From positions 1-16,714 of the forward strand of contig CAYQAE010000042.1 of NCBI GenBank assembly GCA_964415445.1: a stretch of DNA of 16,714 bases, given 5' to 3'. The DNA is from CAYQAE01 sp964415445 [NCBI: uncultured archaeon] (GTDB lineage Archaea > CAYQAE01). Made by a program: the position numbers and the translations under genes. Under the pieces are notes generated by a model. It saw nothing but the letters and a program-made list of their open reading frames with translations. It ran no database searches and was not told where the DNA came from. Positions 12,761 to 16,714 of this stretch are shown here, in pieces. Position 1 is the first letter of the stretch. Each line of letters starts with the position of its first letter.

Positions 12761-14965
12761 ATGGAATTAAATATAATATATTTAATAGCAACTATTTTTA
12801 TCTGCCTAATTGGATTTGTAACTATTTTTTTGACTCTTTATGAATTTTTTTTAATAGGTGATAGAAGGTTTAGATTCTACATAATAGGAATGATTTTTTT
12901 AGAAATATCAATACTAGCATTTCTTCTGCGATATATTCTTATGCCGCCCCTCACATTTTTAGAAAGCATATTACTTTGGTATTTATTAGATATCGCTACA
13001 TTAATGGCAATGTTTTCATTTTTAAAAGGTACAAAAAATCTAGGGGAAGAAAAAATACATTTTCAAAAATATAACAAAACATACAATTTTCTAATTTTTT
13101 CAGTAATTACAGTCTCAATTTATGAAATAATATATACACCTATTGGATTATCTATTTTAGAAGATTTTCATGATATTCTAAGTTTTATATCTGTTTTATT
13201 TTATTTAATTCTTTTAACTATTGTTTTATATTTATTTTTAAAATACAGAGAGGAATTTGAAGGAGTATTTAAAAAAATTAGCACTTTATATTTTTTTGTA
13301 ATTATTTTATATATCCTAGGTGGTGTAATACTAACCCAAACTCTTCAACCAATTATATTTGGCGATGTTACATATACTGATCTATCCACCACTCGAACTA
13401 CTTTTTCTGTAATTGGAACTTTTATAATATATCTACCTATTTTTATCACATATTTATCGGTTTCTAATTTTAGAGAATTACATCTTATTGATTTGGAAGT
13501 AGATAGAAAAACAAAAACACTTAGAGAGATGAATAAAGAGATAAAAGAATCTGAAAAAGAATTTAGAACTTTATTTGATTCAGTAAACGATGCTATATTT
13601 ATTCATGACTTTGAGGGTAATTTTCTTGAAGTTAACAAAACAGCTTGTGAGAGATTAGGATACAAAAAAGAAAAACTTCTAAAGATGACTCCAAAAGATA
13701 TAGATACTCCAAAATATGCAAAGGAGTTTAATAAAAAAATAGATGAATTAAAAAAGAAAAAATCTTTGTTTTTTGAAACTGTTCATATCACAAAAGAAGG
13801 TAGAGAGATACCTACAGAAATAAATAGTAAAGTTATAGTATATCAAGGAAAAAAATCCATTTTAAGCTTAGCTAGAGATATCTCAAAAAGAAAAGAAAGT
13901 GAAAAAAGATTTCAAGATCTTTTTGAAAATGCAAATGATTTAATTCAAAGTGTGGATACAGATTATAATTTTTTATATGTCAATAAAAAATGGAAAAAAT
14001 CGTTAGGATATACTCAAGAAGAGATTAAAAATCTTAAATTAACTGATATAATAGCACCAAAAAGTAAGAATTTGTGTGAAAAAATATTAAAAAGAGTTAA
14101 AGCAGGAGAGACTATTGAAAAGATAGACTTTACATTCTTAACAAAAGAAGGAAAAGAAATAATCGTTGAAGGCAATATTACACCTAGGATAAAAAATTCT
14201 AAAATTAAATCAATTAGAGCAATATTTAGAGACATAACAGAACGTAGAGAACTAGAACTTAAGTTATCTGATGCATTTTTAGAGCTTGAAAAATTAGATC
14301 AGATGAAAAAAGATTTTCTATCAATGGTCACTCATGAATATAGGACACCACTGACAGTTATCCAAGCATATTCTCAGCTTTTAGAAAAAGAGATTCCAAC
14401 AAAAGGTTCAAAACTTAAATCAATTCAAACCGCAGTAGATCATCTAAACGAAATCACTAACAAATTATTAGATGTATCTCGAATTGAGAGGGAAAAAATG
14501 GTATTAGATCGAATTAAATTTAATTTATCAAAATCATTAAATGAATTAATAACATCAAATATATCTGTTTGTGATAAAAACCATGAATATAAAATTGATA
14601 TCGAGAATAATGTATTTGTTGAAGCAGATGATGTTTTAATTAAATCAACTACTCTTAATTTATTATCTAATGCTCATAAATATACTCCAGAAGACGGAAA
14701 TATCGAAATAAAACTTTTTCAAAATAAAAATGAGATATACTTTGAAATTAAAGATAATGGAGTAGGAATATCAAAAGAAGATCAAAAACATTTGTTTGAG
14801 CCTTTCTATATAGCTGATAAAGGATTCCAACGAGAAGCAAATAGATTAGGTGTTGGCCTATTTACATCAAAGAAGATAATAGAACTTCATAATGGAACAA
14901 TGGGATTTGAAAGTGAAAAAGGAGTGGGATCTAAATTTTATTTCACACTCCCAAAATATAACTAA
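12761..14965 (+). CDS. Membrane-bound PAS histidine kinase
   Basis: This 734-residue sensor kinase has about seven hydrophobic segments in residues 4-240 (an integral membrane sensor of no family I can name), a charged helical linker, two PAS domains (about 265-375, starting EFRTLFDSVNDAIF, and 388-505, starting RFQDLFENANDLIQ), HisKA with the phospho-acceptor His525 in VTHEYRTPL, and a full ATP-binding domain: N-box NLLSNAHKYTP (Asn637), DNGVGIS, LFEPFY, GVGLFTSKK. The H-box reads HEYR rather than the common HELR. The start ATG 12761 is preferred because the frame upstream (to TTG 12686) would cross the promoter region and shows no ribosome site. A second, related kinase follows after 15 bases. 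The signal is unknown; the divergent trehalose operon suggests osmotic or envelope stress. Confidence 0.92.
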   Translation: MELNIIYLIATIFICLIGFVTIFLTLYEFFLIGDRRFRFYIIGMIFLEISILAFLLRYILMPPLTFLESILLWYLLDIATLMAMFSFLKGTKNLGEEKIHFQKYNKTYNFLIFSVITVSIYEIIYTPIGLSILEDFHDILSFISVLFYLILLTIVLYLFLKYREEFEGVFKKISTLYFFVIILYILGGVILTQTLQPIIFGDVTYTDLSTTRTTFSVIGTFIIYLPIFITYLSVSNFRELHLIDLEVDRKTKTLREMNKEIKESEKEFRTLFDSVNDAIFIHDFEGNFLEVNKTACERLGYKKEKLLKMTPKDIDTPKYAKEFNKKIDELKKKKSLFFETVHITKEGREIPTEINSKVIVYQGKKSILSLARDISKRKESEKRFQDLFENANDLIQSVDTDYNFLYVNKKWKKSLGYTQEEIKNLKLTDIIAPKSKNLCEKILKRVKAGETIEKIDFTFLTKEGKEIIVEGNITPRIKNSKIKSIRAIFRDITERRELELKLSDAFLELEKLDQMKKDFLSMVTHEYRTPLTVIQAYSQLLEKEIPTKGSKLKSIQTAVDHLNEITNKLLDVSRIEREKMVLDRIKFNLSKSLNELITSNISVCDKNHEYKIDIENNVFVEADDVLIKSTTLNLLSNAHKYTPEDGNIEIKLFQNKNEIYFEIKDNGVGISKEDQKHLFEPFYIADKGFQREANRLGVGLFTSKKIIELHNGTMGFESEKGVGSKFYFTLPKYN

Positions 14966-14980
14966 AGATAGGAAATTTAT

Positions 14981-16714
14981 ATGAAAAATAAAAATAACCT
15001 CAAAATTGATCCAAAGATAGTTTTAGATCGTATTTCTGAACTTGTAACATACCAAGATAAAGACATGAATATTATATGGGCTAATAAGGCCACTTGTAAA
15101 TCAGTAGATAAAGAATTCAAAGATTTAAAAGGAAAAAAATGTTATCAAACATGGGCAAAAAGAAACAAACCATGTTCTAATTGTCCTGTAGAAAAATGTC
15201 TAAAGGATAAAAAAATCCATCAAGATGAAATTGAAACATATGATGAAAGACACTGGAAAATAAAATGTTACCCCTACATTAATGAAAAAAGAAAATTAGA
15301 AGGTGTAATTGAGATAGCACAGGATATAACTGAAGAAAAAAAATTGTATGTAAAATTAAAAGAGAGTGAAAAAAAATATAGAACTCTTTTTAATAATGCT
15401 CAGATTGGAATTTTTAGAACAGATGTTGATACAGGCAAAATGCTTGAAGCAAATAATGCTTTGGCTCATTTTGCAGGTTATAAAAATAGGAAAGAACTAC
15501 TTGAGGATAATTATAATATTGCTGAGCATTATGTAAATTATTCAGATCGTCAAAAAATGATAAACATTTTAAAAGAGAAAGGGGAAATTGATGAATTTGA
15601 AGCTCCTTTTGTGCGTTTGGATGGATCAGTGCGCTGGTTTCGTTACTCAGCACGTATTTCAAAAAACGCAAAATGGGCTGAAGGAGTAGCTGAAGATGTA
15701 ACTGAACGAAAAAAAGCAGAAAATGCATTAAGAGAAAGAGAAGAGATATATTCAACTGTAGTAGAAAATAGTAAAGATCCAATAATTATTCTTGAAGATG
15801 GGCTTCTAAAGTTTGTAAACTCAGCTGCCATGGAAAAACTAGGATATAGACTTGAAGATGCAATTGGCAAAAGCATCATTGATTTTATATCACCAAAAGA
15901 TCGAAAAAAGGTTCAAAAGAACTTAAAAGATCGTCTAGAAGGTAAAAGCGTTCCAAACATCTATGAAGTTTCAGCAATAAAAAAAGATGGATCAATTATA
16001 CTTTTTGAAATTAACAGCTCACTTATAACTTTTAAAAATAAAAGATCAATTTTAGTAAGTCTCAGAGATATTAGTGAACGAAAAAAAACTTTTGAGAAAT
16101 TAAAAATGCTAGATCAGTTGAAAAAAGATTTCATCGCAATGGTAACTCATGAATATAGAACTCCACTAACTGTAATTAATGCCTATTCACAAATTCTAAA
16201 AGAAAATATATCAGAACATCAAAAATATATAAATTCAATTATCGAAGCAGGCAAACATCTAAATGAAATAACAGATAAACTACTTCATGTCTCAAAAATT
16301 GAAGCTAAAAAAATGACCTTGCATAAAACTGAAGCAAATTTATCTAATATTACAAAAGATATAATAAGTTCTCATAAAAAAATTTGCAAAAAGAATCACA
16401 AATATAGCTCAAATATAGAAGAAAATATTATTTTTTATTTTGATAATGTCCTTATTAAATCAGTGCTACTCAATCTCATATCTAATGCTCATAAATATAC
16501 TCCTGAAGATAAAAAAATAAAAATAGAATTATATCAAAAAAATGGTGAAGTTTTATTTAAAGTAAAAGATGAAGGGATAGGAGTATCAAAAGATACACAA
16601 AAACACTTATTTGAGCCATTTTATATTGGAGATAAGGGACTTACACGTGAAGCAGATCGATTAGGAATAGGCCTATTTACATCAAAGAAGATCATAGAAC
16701 TTCATAATGGAACA
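14981..16714 (+). CDS. Soluble triple-PAS histidine kinase with Cys cluster (3' end outside window)
   Basis: 578 codons are open from ATG 14981 to the window edge with no stop; only the last part of the ATP-binding domain is missing. AGGA lies 7 bases before the ATG. There is no membrane segment. The order is: a PAS-like domain (about 15-125) with a cysteine cluster C54-x10-C65-xx-C68-P-x3-C73; PAS 2 (about 128-245, YRTLFNNAQIGIF to GVAEDVTERKKAE); PAS 3 (about 248-365); HisKA with His390 in VTHEYRTPL; and HATPase with NLISNAHKYTP, DEGIGVS, LFEPFY, GIGLFTSKK. The kinase core is a clear paralog of the preceding gene, with DNA at 16676-16714 differing from the matching stretch there by about one base in 39. 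The cysteines could hold iron-sulphur or another metal, or sense redox state (inference). Confidence 0.92.
   Translation, partial: MKNKNNLKIDPKIVLDRISELVTYQDKDMNIIWANKATCKSVDKEFKDLKGKKCYQTWAKRNKPCSNCPVEKCLKDKKIHQDEIETYDERHWKIKCYPYINEKRKLEGVIEIAQDITEEKKLYVKLKESEKKYRTLFNNAQIGIFRTDVDTGKMLEANNALAHFAGYKNRKELLEDNYNIAEHYVNYSDRQKMINILKEKGEIDEFEAPFVRLDGSVRWFRYSARISKNAKWAEGVAEDVTERKKAENALREREEIYSTVVENSKDPIIILEDGLLKFVNSAAMEKLGYRLEDAIGKSIIDFISPKDRKKVQKNLKDRLEGKSVPNIYEVSAIKKDGSIILFEINSSLITFKNKRSILVSLRDISERKKTFEKLKMLDQLKKDFIAMVTHEYRTPLTVINAYSQILKENISEHQKYINSIIEAGKHLNEITDKLLHVSKIEAKKMTLHKTEANLSNITKDIISSHKKICKKNHKYSSNIEENIIFYFDNVLIKSVLLNLISNAHKYTPEDKKIKIELYQKNGEVLFKVKDEGIGVSKDTQKHLFEPFYIGDKGLTREADRLGIGLFTSKKIIELHNGT

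Noticed and set aside
15414-15879. Two minus-strand frames inside the second kinase
   Set aside because: Both are antisense to a well-supported kinase gene and encode Leu/Ser/Phe-rich shadows.
1-16714. CRISPR array or long tandem repeats
   Set aside because: I found no regularly spaced direct repeats or cas genes. The repeats seen are single pairs and diverged.

Overview
The window is very AT-rich DNA from an archaeon, probably of euryarchaeal grade. The archaeal evidence is a transcription factor B gene, an initiator tRNA with a bulge-helix-bulge intron and no encoded CCA, TATA boxes 25-40 bases upstream of genes, GGTGAT-type ribosome sites, KaiC-like ATPases, an archaeal diadenylate cyclase, and a TreT-type trehalose enzyme. 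I cannot place it more exactly.

Layout. Bases 1-448 hold no gene. An intron-containing initiator tRNA-Met lies at 449-549. From about 950 to 3010 there is a small accessory block: a frameshifted, N-terminally truncated DUF1186/SEC-C pseudogene and two type II toxin-antitoxin operons (RelE-like and MazF-like, both minus strand). Two copies of a ~60-base imperfect repeat bracket the pseudogene and the RelE-like pair. From 3100 to 5000, a transcription factor B gene and a 43-residue zinc-ribbon gene sit between two decayed copies of one unrecognised coding element. From 5174 to 6620 come a diadenylate cyclase, an encapsulin-type ferritin-like protein, a chimeric pseudogene (first 15 codons of a Y-family DNA polymerase joined to a response-regulator receiver), and a small hypothetical gene.

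From 6742 to 8991 a compact operon encodes an intact KaiC-like ATPase, a second KaiC-like protein whose ATPase motifs have decayed and which seems to start at ATT, and a single-domain receiver. This is the strongest candidate here for a poorly described signalling system. From 9205 to 12648 (minus strand) an operon encodes a fused trehalose-6-phosphate synthase/phosphatase and a TreT-like glycosyltransferase. Divergent from it, two tandem paralogous histidine kinases run from 12761 to the window end. The first has about seven membrane segments. The second looks soluble, carries a cysteine-rich PAS-like domain, and is cut off by the window edge.

How the parts may fit together (inference): trehalose synthesis, c-di-AMP synthesis and membrane sensor kinases are all common parts of osmotic or stress responses, and the KaiC/receiver operon could take signals from the kinases. 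The recurring theme of the left half is gene decay: frameshifts, fusions and repeated coding fragments, as expected of a plastic region.
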